Shown: positions 42,811 to 51,084 of the stretch, piece after piece
How positions within the stretch are numbered: position 1 is the first letter of the stretch
How the letters are laid out: each line of letters starts with the position of its first letter
Assembly (NCBI RefSeq): GCF_042677005.1
Contig: NZ_JBHTIF010000001.1
Location: 2,604,001-2,668,000, forward strand
Direction: 5' to 3'
Length of the DNA stretch: 64,000 nt
From: Lysobacter_I brunescens
GTDB taxonomy: Bacteria > Pseudomonadota > Gammaproteobacteria > Xanthomonadales > Xanthomonadaceae
Program-made: the position numbers and the translations under genes
The notes under the pieces: generated by a model
Told to the model about the DNA's origin: nothing
The model's input: only the letters and a program-made list of their open reading frames with translations
Databases searched by the model: none

Positions 42811-43746
42811 ATGCCGACGCGCCTGCTCGCCCGCCTTCTCGCCCCGATCCTGCTGCTGGCCGGTCTGTTCGCCATCGTGCCGATTTCGGCAGCGGGTGAC
42901 GGTGAGCGTCACATTCTTGTCCTCGGGCGCATCAGCGACGACCCGAAGATCCACTACGAACAGCTCAAGCCGCTGCTCGATTACGTCGTGCCGCGCATGG
43001 CCGACGTCGGCATCCGCGAGGGCCGGGTGCTGATGGCCCGCGATGCCCAGCAGATGACCAGCTACCTGCGCCGTGGCCAGGTCGACTGGGTCACCGAGAC
43101 CGCCGCGTCGGCGGTGCTGCTGCAGTCGCGCGGCAACGTGAGGCCGATGCTGCTGACCGAGCGCGACGGCGTCAGCCGCTACCGCACGGTGTTCTTCGTC
43201 CGCCGCGACAGCGGGCTGGTCCGGCTGGAGGATCTCGCCGGACGCAGCGTCGCCTTCCAGAACAACGCCTCCACCAGCGCCTACTTCGTGCCGGCGATCG
43301 AGCTGCTGCGCCGGGACCTGTCGCTGAGCCTGCTGCTGTCGCCGATGGACAAGCCAAGCCGCGACAACGTCGGCTACGTGTTCGCGCGGTCCGAGCTGAA
43401 CATCGGCGCCTGGGTCCACAAGCGCCTCGTCGATGCGGGCACGATGAGCGACCTGGACTGGAACAACCCGGCACGCGTGCCGCCGTCGTTCCGCAAGGAT
43501 CTGGAAGTCATCCACATCACCGAACCGGTGCCGCGCGCGCTTGAAATGGTCCGTGCCGACCTCGACCCGAAGGTGCAGGCGCGTCTGCGCGAAGTGCTGA
43601 TCGAGGCCGCCTCCGATCCGAAGGCGGCCCAGGCGATGCGCCATTTCTTCCGCACCACGCGCTTCCTGCCGATCGACGACGGCGCATCGCAGGTGCTGGA
43701 ACGGCTGCGCAGCGGCGTGGCCAGGGTGAAAGCCGATGTGGAATGA
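42811..43746 (+). CDS. PhnD-like phosphonate/phosphate-type substrate-binding protein
   Basis: 311 aa with a signal peptide. Belongs to the PhnD/phosphite-type binding proteins: RHILVLGRISDDPKIHYEQLKPLLDYV, QVDWVTETAASAVLLQSRG, DLAGRSVAFQNNASTSAYFVPAIELLR, and HITEPVPRALEMVRADLD. No permease or ATPase gene follows; instead the stop is 24 bases before a GGDEF/EAL gene. Such lone proteins usually feed a ligand signal to a membrane sensor rather than to transport. The ligand is not readable. Confidence 0.85.
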   Translation: MPTRLLARLLAPILLLAGLFAIVPISAAGDGERHILVLGRISDDPKIHYEQLKPLLDYVVPRMADVGIREGRVLMARDAQQMTSYLRRGQVDWVTETAASAVLLQSRGNVRPMLLTERDGVSRYRTVFFVRRDSGLVRLEDLAGRSVAFQNNASTSAYFVPAIELLRRDLSLSLLLSPMDKPSRDNVGYVFARSELNIGAWVHKRLVDAGTMSDLDWNNPARVPPSFRKDLEVIHITEPVPRALEMVRADLDPKVQARLREVLIEAASDPKAAQAMRHFFRTTRFLPIDDGASQVLERLRSGVARVKADVE

Positions 43747-43770
43747 GCCGATGCGCCGGGGGTTCAGCGG

Positions 43771-45900
43771 ATGAAGCTCTTCGCCGGGCTGCAGGCCAAG
43801 TTCATGACCCTGATCACCGTCGCGATGGTGATGATGCTCGCGGTCGTGGCCCTGATCTGGCAGCGCCAGACCACCACCCAGGCCGAGGTGCTGCGCCTGA
43901 GCCAGGAGGGCACGCGCAGCCTGGTGTTCGATCGCCTGCGCCAGCGCGGCGAGGCCCAGGTGACGCAGGCCGCCGACCTGCTGGTCAATCCGGTCTACTA
44001 CTTCGACCTCGACGCCATCGGCAACACCACGCGCAGCATCCTGCGCCAGCCCGACGTGAGCTACGTGCTGGTCTACGACGCGCGCGGCAACATCCTCCAT
44101 GACGGCTCGGGCGACATCCCGACCTTCGGCCAGCAGATGGGCGATCCGCTGGCGAGTCGCATCGTCGCCGCCCGCGACCTGCAGGTGCTCGATACCGCGC
44201 AGGTGATGGACATTTCCACGCCGATCCTGATCGGCGACCAGCGCCTCGGCGGCGTGCGCGTGGGCTATTCGCTCGACAAGATCCAGGTCGAGGAAGCGCG
44301 GATCAACCGCGAGACGACCTCGCGCCTGAACGAGATCGGCCGCCGCCACCTGACCTGGATCGCGCTGCTGCTGATGATGCTGGTGTCGATGGCCGTGCTG
44401 GTCGGCATCGCCCTGCAGCGCGCGCTGGTGCGGCCGATCCGGCGGCTGTCGGACGCCGCGCTGCAGATCGAGGCCGGCAACTACGCCACCGACTTGCCCG
44501 CGAGCCGGCGCAAGGACGAGGTCGGCGCCCTGGTCAACGCCTTCTCGCGCATGGCCGAGAGCATCGTTCGCCACGATCGCGACATGCGCCGCATGGCCTA
44601 CACGGATTCCCTGACCGGGCTGCCCAACCGCCTGGCGTTCCGCGAAACGCTCGACCACCGGTTGATGCAGCTGCGCGGCGTGGGCAGCCAGCTCGCGCTG
44701 CTGTTCGCCGACATCGACGATTTCAAGCGGGTCAACGACACCCTGGGCCACGATGTCGGCGACGAAGTGCTGATCCAGTTCGCCAACCGCATCCGCGAAG
44801 CCGTGCTGCGCATCGGCGGCGAAGCCGGCGAACTGGCGCGCTTCGGCGGCGACGAGTTCGTGATCCTGCTGCATCCGGTGGGCGACCATGGCGACATCCG
44901 CGCCGCCGCCGCGCATCTGGCCGAAACCCTGGTCGCCGAGCTCAGCCGTCCGATCGTGGTGCAGGATCGCCAGGTCTTTTTGGGCACGTCGATCGGCGTC
45001 ACCGTGTTCCCGGACGACGCGTCCGGCGCGACCATGCTGATGAAGAACGGCGACATCGCCATGTACCAGGCGAAGGTCGCGGGCAAGAACGGCTACCGCT
45101 TCTACAGCCGCGCGATGGAGCAGGCGGTCTCGCGCCGCGTGCGCATGGAGCAGGACCTGCGCGGCGCATGGGAGCGCGGCGAACTCTCGCTGGTCTACCA
45201 GCCCATCTACAACGTCGCCGACAAGCGCCTCGCCGGCGCCGAGGCCCTGCTGCGCTGGCAGCATCCGGTGCATGGCCCGGTTGCGCCGTCGGTGTTCATC
45301 GACGTGGCCGAACAGAGCGGCCTGATCGAGGTCATCGGTCCTGAAGTGGTGCGCGCGGCCTGTCGCGACGCCATGCGCTGGCGCCAGCGCGGCGGCGCGG
45401 CCAATGCCCTGTTCGTGTCGATCAATGTGTCCGCGCGCCAGCTGCGCAGCGGCGACTTCCGCGACCAGATGCTCGCCGCGCTCGGCGAAAGCGGCCTGCC
45501 GCCCGAGCTGATCCACATGGAGCTGACCGAGACCACGGTGCTCAACGACGAGGAGCAGGCGAGGAAGATCCTCGGCCACCTCCGCGACAGCGGCATCAAG
45601 GTGTGGCTGGACGACTTCGGCACCGGCTTCTCGGGCCTCAGCCACCTGCGTCGCGTCCCGGTCGACGGCGTGAAGATCGACCGCAGCTTCATCGCCGACG
45701 TCATGCGCGATCCCGACGACCTGGCACTGACCAGCGCGATCATCGCCATGGCGCATTCGCTGGGCATGACCGTCATTGCAGAGGGCGTGGAGAAGGAAGG
45801 CCAGTTCGACCTGCTGCGATCGCGCAACTGCGACCTGGCGCAGGGCTACTGGCTCGGCTACCCGCTGGGCCTCGACGAGTTCATGGCCCTGATCGACTGA
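43771..45900 (+). CDS. Diguanylate cyclase/phosphodiesterase with HAMP (GGDEF-EAL)
   Basis: 709 aa. Two membrane segments (about 10-27 and 192-211) flank a periplasmic sensor region; HAMP about 212-265; GGDEF domain with an intact RFGGDEF near residue 360; EAL domain with EALLRW (E491), NEEQARKIL-region and DDFGTGFSGLSHL. Both catalytic signatures look intact, so it may make and break c-di-GMP. Its sensor region probably contacts the PhnD-like protein encoded just upstream. Confidence 0.93.
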   Translation: MKLFAGLQAKFMTLITVAMVMMLAVVALIWQRQTTTQAEVLRLSQEGTRSLVFDRLRQRGEAQVTQAADLLVNPVYYFDLDAIGNTTRSILRQPDVSYVLVYDARGNILHDGSGDIPTFGQQMGDPLASRIVAARDLQVLDTAQVMDISTPILIGDQRLGGVRVGYSLDKIQVEEARINRETTSRLNEIGRRHLTWIALLLMMLVSMAVLVGIALQRALVRPIRRLSDAALQIEAGNYATDLPASRRKDEVGALVNAFSRMAESIVRHDRDMRRMAYTDSLTGLPNRLAFRETLDHRLMQLRGVGSQLALLFADIDDFKRVNDTLGHDVGDEVLIQFANRIREAVLRIGGEAGELARFGGDEFVILLHPVGDHGDIRAAAAHLAETLVAELSRPIVVQDRQVFLGTSIGVTVFPDDASGATMLMKNGDIAMYQAKVAGKNGYRFYSRAMEQAVSRRVRMEQDLRGAWERGELSLVYQPIYNVADKRLAGAEALLRWQHPVHGPVAPSVFIDVAEQSGLIEVIGPEVVRAACRDAMRWRQRGGAANALFVSINVSARQLRSGDFRDQMLAALGESGLPPELIHMELTETTVLNDEEQARKILGHLRDSGIKVWLDDFGTGFSGLSHLRRVPVDGVKIDRSFIADVMRDPDDLALTSAIIAMAHSLGMTVIAEGVEKEGQFDLLRSRNCDLAQGYWLGYPLGLDEFMALID

Positions 45901-45947
45901 TCGATCGTTTCGACCGATGCGGTGGCGCTGGTGCGTCCGCACGTGTC

Positions 45948-46045
45948 ATGTCATCCCGAGCGCATGCGAGGGACCTGCTGATTGTCACCCAGCCACGCGA
46001 ATGCCTTGCGCAAGGCAGGTCCCTCGCATGCGCTCGGGATGACAT
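45948..46045. repeat. REP-like inverted pair, family B (31-base arms)
   Basis: ATGTCATCCCGAGCGCATGC... (45948-45978) is the exact reverse complement of 46015-46045, with 36 bases between. The core resembles the B elements at 6057 and 8531, but with CGCATGCG instead of CGAACGCG. The pair lies between the convergent GGDEF/EAL and exoD genes. Confidence 0.88.
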
Positions 46046-46059
46046 CGATGTGCGCGCGC

Positions 46060-46695
46060 TCAGCCCAGCGCGGCGACCCAGGCCCAGAGCATCGCGGCGA
46101 GATTGCCGGAGACCGCGCCGAAGACGTAGATCGCGACCAGCCCGGCGGCCCAGGAGACCAGCATCAGCACCCCGTCGCGTTCGAGCAGGGCCAGCGCGTA
46201 GAGCAGCAGCAGGCCGGCGAAGATGTAGTTGGTGAACGGAATCGGCAGCGCCAGCAGGATGCCCAGCAGCACCAGCAGAAGGCCGGTGAAGACCGTCGCC
46301 ACCGGGTGGTCGATCACGATCGTCAGGCGCGGACGGATCACGCGTTCCAGCCAGCGGAACCAGCGATCGCCCGCTCGGTCGAGACGCACCAGGGTCTTGC
46401 GCTGCGGACCGCGCCGGGCCACGAAGGCGGGCAGCCAGGGATGTTCGCGCAACAGCAGCAGCTGCAGGCCGACGAGCACGGCCAACGGGCCGCTCACCGC
46501 TCCGGCGACGCCCGGCGGCAGGAAGGCCAGCAGGGCCGCGACCAGCAGCAGCATGCCGAAGGCGCTGCGCCCCAGTCCGCCGGCGAGATCCTTCAGGACC
46601 AGCTGATCGTCCGGGTCGCCATCGCAAAGGCCATCGAGTACGGCGCGCATCCCGACGGGACGCTGGCCGGAGGTGTCGTTCCCGTCAGTCGCCAT
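46060..46695 (-). CDS. ExoD family exopolysaccharide synthesis protein
   Basis: 211 aa with several hydrophobic segments. Family marks: LVLKDLAGGLGRSAFGMLLLVAALLAFLPPG, LLREHPWLPAFVARR, and LALPIPFTNYIFAGLLLLYALALLERDG. ExoD-like proteins affect exopolysaccharide production and alkali tolerance; the mechanism is unclear. Starts inside the end of the CorC-type gene (11-base overlap), so the two form an operon. Confidence 0.87.
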   Translation of the reverse strand: MATDGNDTSGQRPVGMRAVLDGLCDGDPDDQLVLKDLAGGLGRSAFGMLLLVAALLAFLPPGVAGAVSGPLAVLVGLQLLLLREHPWLPAFVARRGPQRKTLVRLDRAGDRWFRWLERVIRPRLTIVIDHPVATVFTGLLLVLLGILLALPIPFTNYIFAGLLLLYALALLERDGVLMLVSWAAGLVAIYVFGAVSGNLAAMLWAWVAALG

Positions 46696-47995
46696 CGGCC
46701 TCGTCCATGAGCCGGGTCAGCAGCAGCTTGTCGATGCGCGGACCGTCCAGGTCGACCACTTCGATGCGCCAGCCGGCCCACTCGAACGATTCGCCGGTAT
46801 TCGGAATGCGTCCGAAATGCGCGATCACCATGCCTGCGGCGGTGTGGTAATCGTGCTCGTCCTGCTGCGGCAGGCGCTGCCCGATGATCTCGCGCAGCTC
46901 GTCCACCGGCAGCGAGCCGTCGACCAGCAGCGATCCGTCCGCACGCTCGATGACCAGCGCATCCGCATCCGGGGTTTCGCTGGACTGCAGGCGTCCGACC
47001 ACCGCACCCATCATGTCGTTCACGGTGACCATGCCGGTGATCTCGCCGTATTCGTCGACCACCAGCGCCAGCGACTGCTGCTCTTCGCGGAAGATCTCCA
47101 GCAGCTTCAGGGCGTGGGTCGATTCGGACACGAACAGGGCCGGGCGCAGGGTGCGGAACAGGTCCGGGCTGCGCTCGTCCAGGCGATCGAGCAGCGACTT
47201 CACCTCCAGCACGCCGAGCACATCGGCATCGCTGCCCCGGTAGACCGGGTAGCGCGAGTAGGGCGTGTCGCGCATCTCCGCCAGGTTCTCGTCGAAGCCG
47301 GCATTGGCGTCCAGCCAGACGATCCGCGTGCGGGGGGTCATCATGCTTTCGACCGTGCGGTCGCCCAGGCGCATGACCCGCTGCATCATGTTGCGTTCGT
47401 CGTCGTCGATCACGCCCTGCTCGTGGCTTTCGCTCACCAGCAGCTGGATTTCCTCTTCGGTGATCGCGTTGCGTGCATCGTCGCGGATGCCGAGCAGGCG
47501 CAGCACGGCGCGGTTGATCCAGCCCAGCGCGCGAACCACAGGCGTTGCCGCGCGCGCCAGCATGTCCAGCGGGATCGCGACGCGGCTGGCGATGACTTCG
47601 GCATTGGTCAGGGCCAGTCGTTTCGGCAGCAGTTCGCCGAAGATCACCTGGCCGGCGGTGATCAGGGTCACGGCGGTGCCGATGCCGATCTTGTCGGCGT
47701 AGGCGTGCGCCATGGGAAACAGGTCGTCGATCCAGTCGGCGATCAGCAGCCCGATCGCTTCGCCACCGAAGAAGCCGGTCAGTACGCCGATCAGGGTGAT
47801 GCCCACCTGCACCGTGGACAGCAGGTTGTCCGGATGCTCGGCCAAGGCCAGGGCCTTGCGCGCGCCCCGGCTGGTCTCGGCCATCTGCTTGAGCCTGAGC
47901 TTGCGCGAGGTCATGAGGGCCATCTCCGACAGGGCGAAGAAGGCGTTCACGAAGATCAGGGCGATGACGACGAGCAGCTCAAGCACGGCCGGCAC
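46685..47995 (-). CDS. CNNM/CorC-type hemolysin family protein (DUF21, CBS pair, CorC_HlyC)
   Basis: 436 aa. N-terminal DUF21 membrane domain (VIALIFVNAFFALSEMALMTSRKLRLKQ; GITLIGVLTGFFGGEAIGLLIADWIDDL), a CBS pair (about 205-330: VESMMTPRTRIVWLDANAGFDENLAEM, LALVVDEYGEITGMVTVNDMMGAV) and the C-terminal CorC_HlyC domain (ADGSLLVDGSLPVDELREI...GMVIAHFGRIPNTGESFEWAGW). Family members export Mg2+/Co2+ or Na+; hemolysin is a historical name. Divergent from the DUF47-Pit operon with a 322-base gap that contains the Pho box. Confidence 0.9.
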   Translation of the reverse strand: MPAVLELLVVIALIFVNAFFALSEMALMTSRKLRLKQMAETSRGARKALALAEHPDNLLSTVQVGITLIGVLTGFFGGEAIGLLIADWIDDLFPMAHAYADKIGIGTAVTLITAGQVIFGELLPKRLALTNAEVIASRVAIPLDMLARAATPVVRALGWINRAVLRLLGIRDDARNAITEEEIQLLVSESHEQGVIDDDERNMMQRVMRLGDRTVESMMTPRTRIVWLDANAGFDENLAEMRDTPYSRYPVYRGSDADVLGVLEVKSLLDRLDERSPDLFRTLRPALFVSESTHALKLLEIFREEQQSLALVVDEYGEITGMVTVNDMMGAVVGRLQSSETPDADALVIERADGSLLVDGSLPVDELREIIGQRLPQQDEHDYHTAAGMVIAHFGRIPNTGESFEWAGWRIEVVDLDGPRIDKLLLTRLMDEADGD

Positions 47996-48252
47996 CCCTA
48001 TTGAGGGCGGTGGCCTGGGCCGACAGGGCGTGGCGGCGGGAGAGGGGTGCGGGGATGACAGGCCGCTGGCGGCCTCGGGTGCGGGGCGCCGGCGGGGTCA
48101 TGCTTGGGAGGGGGTCTGGGGGAGCCATACGGTCCGCGGATGATAACAGGCGCCCATGACCGTCCCGGGGCGTCGGGGCGTGGCCTGTTCAGCTTCGCCC
48201 GGAACCCGCCGAATGACGATTTGGTGTCATCCAGGTGACGCCAAAGGGTCTG

Positions 48253-48270
48253 CTGTCATTTGAAAGTCAC
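48253..48270 (+). promoter_or_regulatory. Candidate Pho box for the DUF47-Pit operon
   Basis: CTGTCAT-TTGA-AAGTCAC: two 7-base repeats with the 4-base spacing of PhoB sites, followed 10 bases later by a -10-like TACCATATT. Further TGTCAT copies lie at 48225-48230 and 48298-48303. The rest of the 322-base gap (47996-48210) is GC-rich with nothing recognisable. Confidence 0.6.
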
Positions 48271-48317
48271 AATTCAGACTTACCATATTCACATCACTGT
48301 CATCGAGGCGATCGCCC

Positions 48318-48944
48318 ATGTTCTCCCTGCAAACGATCTTCGGCTCCGGCCAGCAGTTCTACGGCCTGCTCGACGAGGCCGCCGCGGCCGCGCACGACAG
48401 CGCCAAGGCGCTGCACGCCATGATGAAGGTCACCGACCGCCAGCCGGCGCTCGACGAGTTCAAGCTGGCCCGCACCCGCGAGCGCGCCGCCTCGGAGAAG
48501 ATCGGCAAGGCCCTGGTCGACAGCTTCATCACCCCGATCGAGCGCGAGGACATCGAGGCCCTGGGCTCGGCGCTGTACAAGATCCCCAAGCAGATCGAGA
48601 AGTTCGCCGACCGCTACTCCCTCGCGATCAAGCACCTGGAAGGCATCGATTTCGCGCCGCGCGCCGCGATGCTGGAGCAGGCCTCGGGCGTGGTGGTGGA
48701 GATGGTCAGCGAACTGCGCCACCTCAACATCGACCGCATGACCGCGCTGAACGAGAAGCTGCGCGCGCTGGAGAACGAGGCGGACCGCCTGATGCTCGAG
48801 CTCTATCGCGACATCTATTCCGGCAAGCTCGAGCCCCTGCAGATGTTCCTGCTCAAGGAATTCTTCGAGATCCTGGAAAAGGCCATCGACCGCTGCCGCG
48901 AAGCGGGCGTCGTGGCCTACCAGATCGTGCTGAAGAACAGCTGA
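48318..48944 (+). CDS. DUF47 family PhoU-like protein
   Basis: 208 aa, all-helical PhoU-like protein (TIGR00153 type). Blocks: MFSLQTIFGSGQQFYGLLDEAAAAAHDSA, ALHAMMKVTDRQPALDEF, TPIEREDIEALGSALYKIPKQIEKFADRY. DUF47 genes are almost always next to Pit transporters and are thought to regulate them. The ATG follows GAGGCGATCGCCC; the Pho box lies 48 bases upstream. Pit starts 10 bases after the stop. Confidence 0.92.
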   Translation: MFSLQTIFGSGQQFYGLLDEAAAAAHDSAKALHAMMKVTDRQPALDEFKLARTRERAASEKIGKALVDSFITPIEREDIEALGSALYKIPKQIEKFADRYSLAIKHLEGIDFAPRAAMLEQASGVVVEMVSELRHLNIDRMTALNEKLRALENEADRLMLELYRDIYSGKLEPLQMFLLKEFFEILEKAIDRCREAGVVAYQIVLKNS

Positions 48945-48954
48945 CGGAGTCGAC

Positions 48955-50076
48955 ATGCTCACTCTCGTCCTCGTGGTCATCCTGGCCGCGCTCGTCTTCG
49001 AGTTCATCAATGGGTTCCACGACACGGCGAACTCCATCGCCACCGTCGTCGCGACCAAGGTGCTCAGCCCCGGCAAGGCGGTGATGCTGGCCGCCTTCAT
49101 GAACCTGCTGGGTGCGTTCTGGGGCACCGCCGTCGCCAAGACCATCGCCTCGGGCCTGATCGACACCGAAGTGGTCAACGTGACTTCGCAGGTGATCCTC
49201 TGCGCCCTGCTCGGTGGCATCACCTGGAACCTGATCACCTGGTGGTTCGGCCTGCCGTCCTCCTCCTCGCACGCCCTGATCGGCGGCCTCTGCGGTGCCG
49301 CCCTGGCCGCCGCCGACAACAACTTCGCCGCATTGATCTGGTCGAAGCTGGGCGCGGAAGGCTGGACCAGCAACAAGGGCCTGCTGTGGAAGGTGGTCAT
49401 CCCGATGGTCAGTTCGCCCATCGCGGGATTCACCCTCGGGGTGCTGATCCTCGGCATTCTCTACGGCAGCATCAAGCTGCTGTCGAAACTGGGTGGCGCG
49501 CTGGGCCGGCTGGCGCGTCCGCGCTGGGTCAATGCGATCTTCGGCAAGCTGCAGCTGGTCTCCGCTGGCTACATGGGCTTCGCCCACGGTACCAACGACG
49601 CGCAGAAGACGATGGGCATCATCGCCCTGACGATCTTCGCCGCCGAAAGCGCCGGGACGCTGGACAACCTGCCGTCGTGGGCGGCGTTCCTCCATCCGGG
49701 CGGCGACCAGAACGAGATCGACACCTGGATCGTCGTCACCTGCGCCGTGGTGATGGCGGCCGGCACCGCGATGGGCGGCTGGCGGATCATCAAGACCCTC
49801 GGCCACAAGATGGTGAAGCTGCATCCGATCGACGGCTTCGCGGCGGAAACCGCCTCGGCGACCATCCTCGTCGGCGCCGCGCACTTCGGCATGCCGGTGT
49901 CGACCACGCACAGCATCTCCACCGCGATCATGGGCGTGGGCTTCGGCAAGAACCCGCGCAAGCTGAAGTTCACCGTGATCGAGCGCATCCTGTGGGCGTG
50001 GGTGCTGACGATCCCGGCCGCCGGTGGCGTGGCCTACGGCCTGCTCAAGCTGTTCGAGGCGCTGGGCTGGGCCTGA
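48955..50076 (+). CDS. pit: Inorganic phosphate transporter, Pit family
   Basis: 373 aa with about ten hydrophobic segments. The two Pit signatures are present: VFEFINGFHDTANSIATVVATKVLSP near the N-terminus and GFAHGTNDAQKTMGIIAL in the second half, each with the key GFHDTAN/HGTNDAQ residues. Proton-driven phosphate uptake; with the DUF47 protein and the Pho box this suggests phosphate-regulated expression. Ends at a strong terminator. Confidence 0.95.
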   Translation: MLTLVLVVILAALVFEFINGFHDTANSIATVVATKVLSPGKAVMLAAFMNLLGAFWGTAVAKTIASGLIDTEVVNVTSQVILCALLGGITWNLITWWFGLPSSSSHALIGGLCGAALAAADNNFAALIWSKLGAEGWTSNKGLLWKVVIPMVSSPIAGFTLGVLILGILYGSIKLLSKLGGALGRLARPRWVNAIFGKLQLVSAGYMGFAHGTNDAQKTMGIIALTIFAAESAGTLDNLPSWAAFLHPGGDQNEIDTWIVVTCAVVMAAGTAMGGWRIIKTLGHKMVKLHPIDGFAAETASATILVGAAHFGMPVSTTHSISTAIMGVGFGKNPRKLKFTVIERILWAWVLTIPAAGGVAYGLLKLFEALGWA

Positions 50077-50100
50077 GGCATCGGTCCCGCGCATCACGCC

Positions 50101-50126
50101 AAAGCCCCGGCATTGCCGGGGCTTTT
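50101..50126 (+). terminator. Rho-independent terminator after pit
   Basis: AAAGCCCCGGC-ATT-GCCGGGGCTTTT: an 11-base stem with A- and T-runs; works for both the phosphate operon and the opposite-strand gene. Confidence 0.95.
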
Positions 50127-50154
50127 CGTTTGCTGCATTCGGAGACGCCGTGGC

Positions 50155-50565
50155 TCAGAGCAGGTCGCCGCCTGCGGACAGCGCGCGTTCCAGTTCGTCG
50201 CCCATCCCGCCGATCTCCAGGATCAGGCGATCCACTTCGGCGCCGGTGAGGCTGTCGTACGGACGGTTCTCGCACAGCTGCAGGTAGGGCACGCGGTCGA
50301 GTTCGCCGATGGCGAGGTAGCCGACCCGGCTTTCCCAGTTGAAGGCGAGGGCGCGGCGGCAGTCGATGCCGGTGGTCGGCGCGATCACGGTGCTGACGCG
50401 GAGGTAGTGGCGACCATCGTCGTCCACGAGTTCGGACAGGAAGATGGCCTGGTGGCGTCGTCCCTGGTCGAGGGACAGCTCGACGCACAGCACGTAGGGC
50501 TCCTGCATCGTGATCCGGAAGTCGCCGGAGGTGAGGTGGCTGCGGATCTGTTCGAAATTCTGCAT
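50155..50565 (-). CDS. Conserved small protein of unknown function
   Basis: 136 aa from MQNFEQIRSHL (an ATG at 50586 is possible). It has alternating strand pattern (FRITMQEPYVLCVELSLDQ...HYLRVSTVIAP) and a C-terminal helix (EVDRLILEIGGMGDELERAL), which resembles small YbjN- or secretion-chaperone-like alpha/beta folds, but I cannot assign a family. No signal peptide or membrane segment. Divergent from the alkyltransferase-like gene with only 73 bases between. Confidence 0.65.
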   Translation of the reverse strand: MQNFEQIRSHLTSGDFRITMQEPYVLCVELSLDQGRRHQAIFLSELVDDDGRHYLRVSTVIAPTTGIDCRRALAFNWESRVGYLAIGELDRVPYLQLCENRPYDSLTGAEVDRLILEIGGMGDELERALSAGGDLL

Positions 50566-50638
50566 GGTGCGGTGACTCGAAGGCACGGGGAACTCGACGT
50601 GGCGAGCGGGGGAGCGCGGTGCACTATGCTACCGGTCC

Positions 50639-50974
50639 ATGGACCCCCTGTCTGCCGCCGAACGCATCCTGGCCGCGATCCGCGCGATCCCGCGCGGCGA
50701 GACGGCTGCGTATGGCGTGGTGGCGCAGCGCGCGGGCCTGCCGGGGCGTGCCCGCCTGGTCGCACGCCTGCTCTCGCAGAACGAGGATCCCGCGCTGCCG
50801 TGGCATCGCGTGCTGCGCGCGGACGGCCGCAGCGCCTTTCCGCCGGGTTCGCCGGATCATGACGAGCAATTGAAGCGACTGCGTCGCGAAGGCGTGGCCA
50901 TCGACGTGCACGGTCGCGTGCGTCCCGCGAAGCGGGCGAAGACCGTCGACGAGGAGATCTGGGGCGGCCCTTGA
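50639..50974 (+). CDS. Alkyltransferase-like (ATL) DNA repair protein
   Basis: 111 aa, a lone DNA-binding domain of the O6-alkylguanine-DNA alkyltransferase family: AILAAIRAIPRGETAAYGVVAQRAGLPGRARLV and LPWHRVLRADG. The acceptor cysteine (PCHRV in MGMT) is replaced by tryptophan (PWHRV), the signature of ATL proteins. These bind O6-alkylguanine and hand lesions to nucleotide excision repair instead of repairing them directly. Length and the lack of an N-terminal MGMT domain agree. Confidence 0.88.
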   Translation: MDPLSAAERILAAIRAIPRGETAAYGVVAQRAGLPGRARLVARLLSQNEDPALPWHRVLRADGRSAFPPGSPDHDEQLKRLRREGVAIDVHGRVRPAKRAKTVDEEIWGGP

Positions 50975-51001
50975 CATGACGCGCATCGCGTCTTGTGCCT
51001 T

Positions 51002-51071
51002 GTAGAGCGGAGCTTGCTCCGCTCGATCTTCATGATGGCGAGCAGAATGAGCGGAGCAAGCTCCGCTCTAC
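51002..51071. repeat. REP-like inverted pair, family C (23-base arms)
   Basis: GTAGAGCGGAGCTTGCTCCG... (51002-51024) and its reverse complement (51049-51071), each arm also self-complementary. Located between the ATL gene and xseA, which converge; may act as a terminator. Confidence 0.88.
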
Positions 51072-51084
51072 GGATGCATGTTCT

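Noticed and set aside
42409..45942. 1177-codon minus-strand frame opposite trmJ, PhnD-like and GGDEF/EAL genes
   Set aside because: Mirror of well-supported genes on the plus strand; no recognisable domain.
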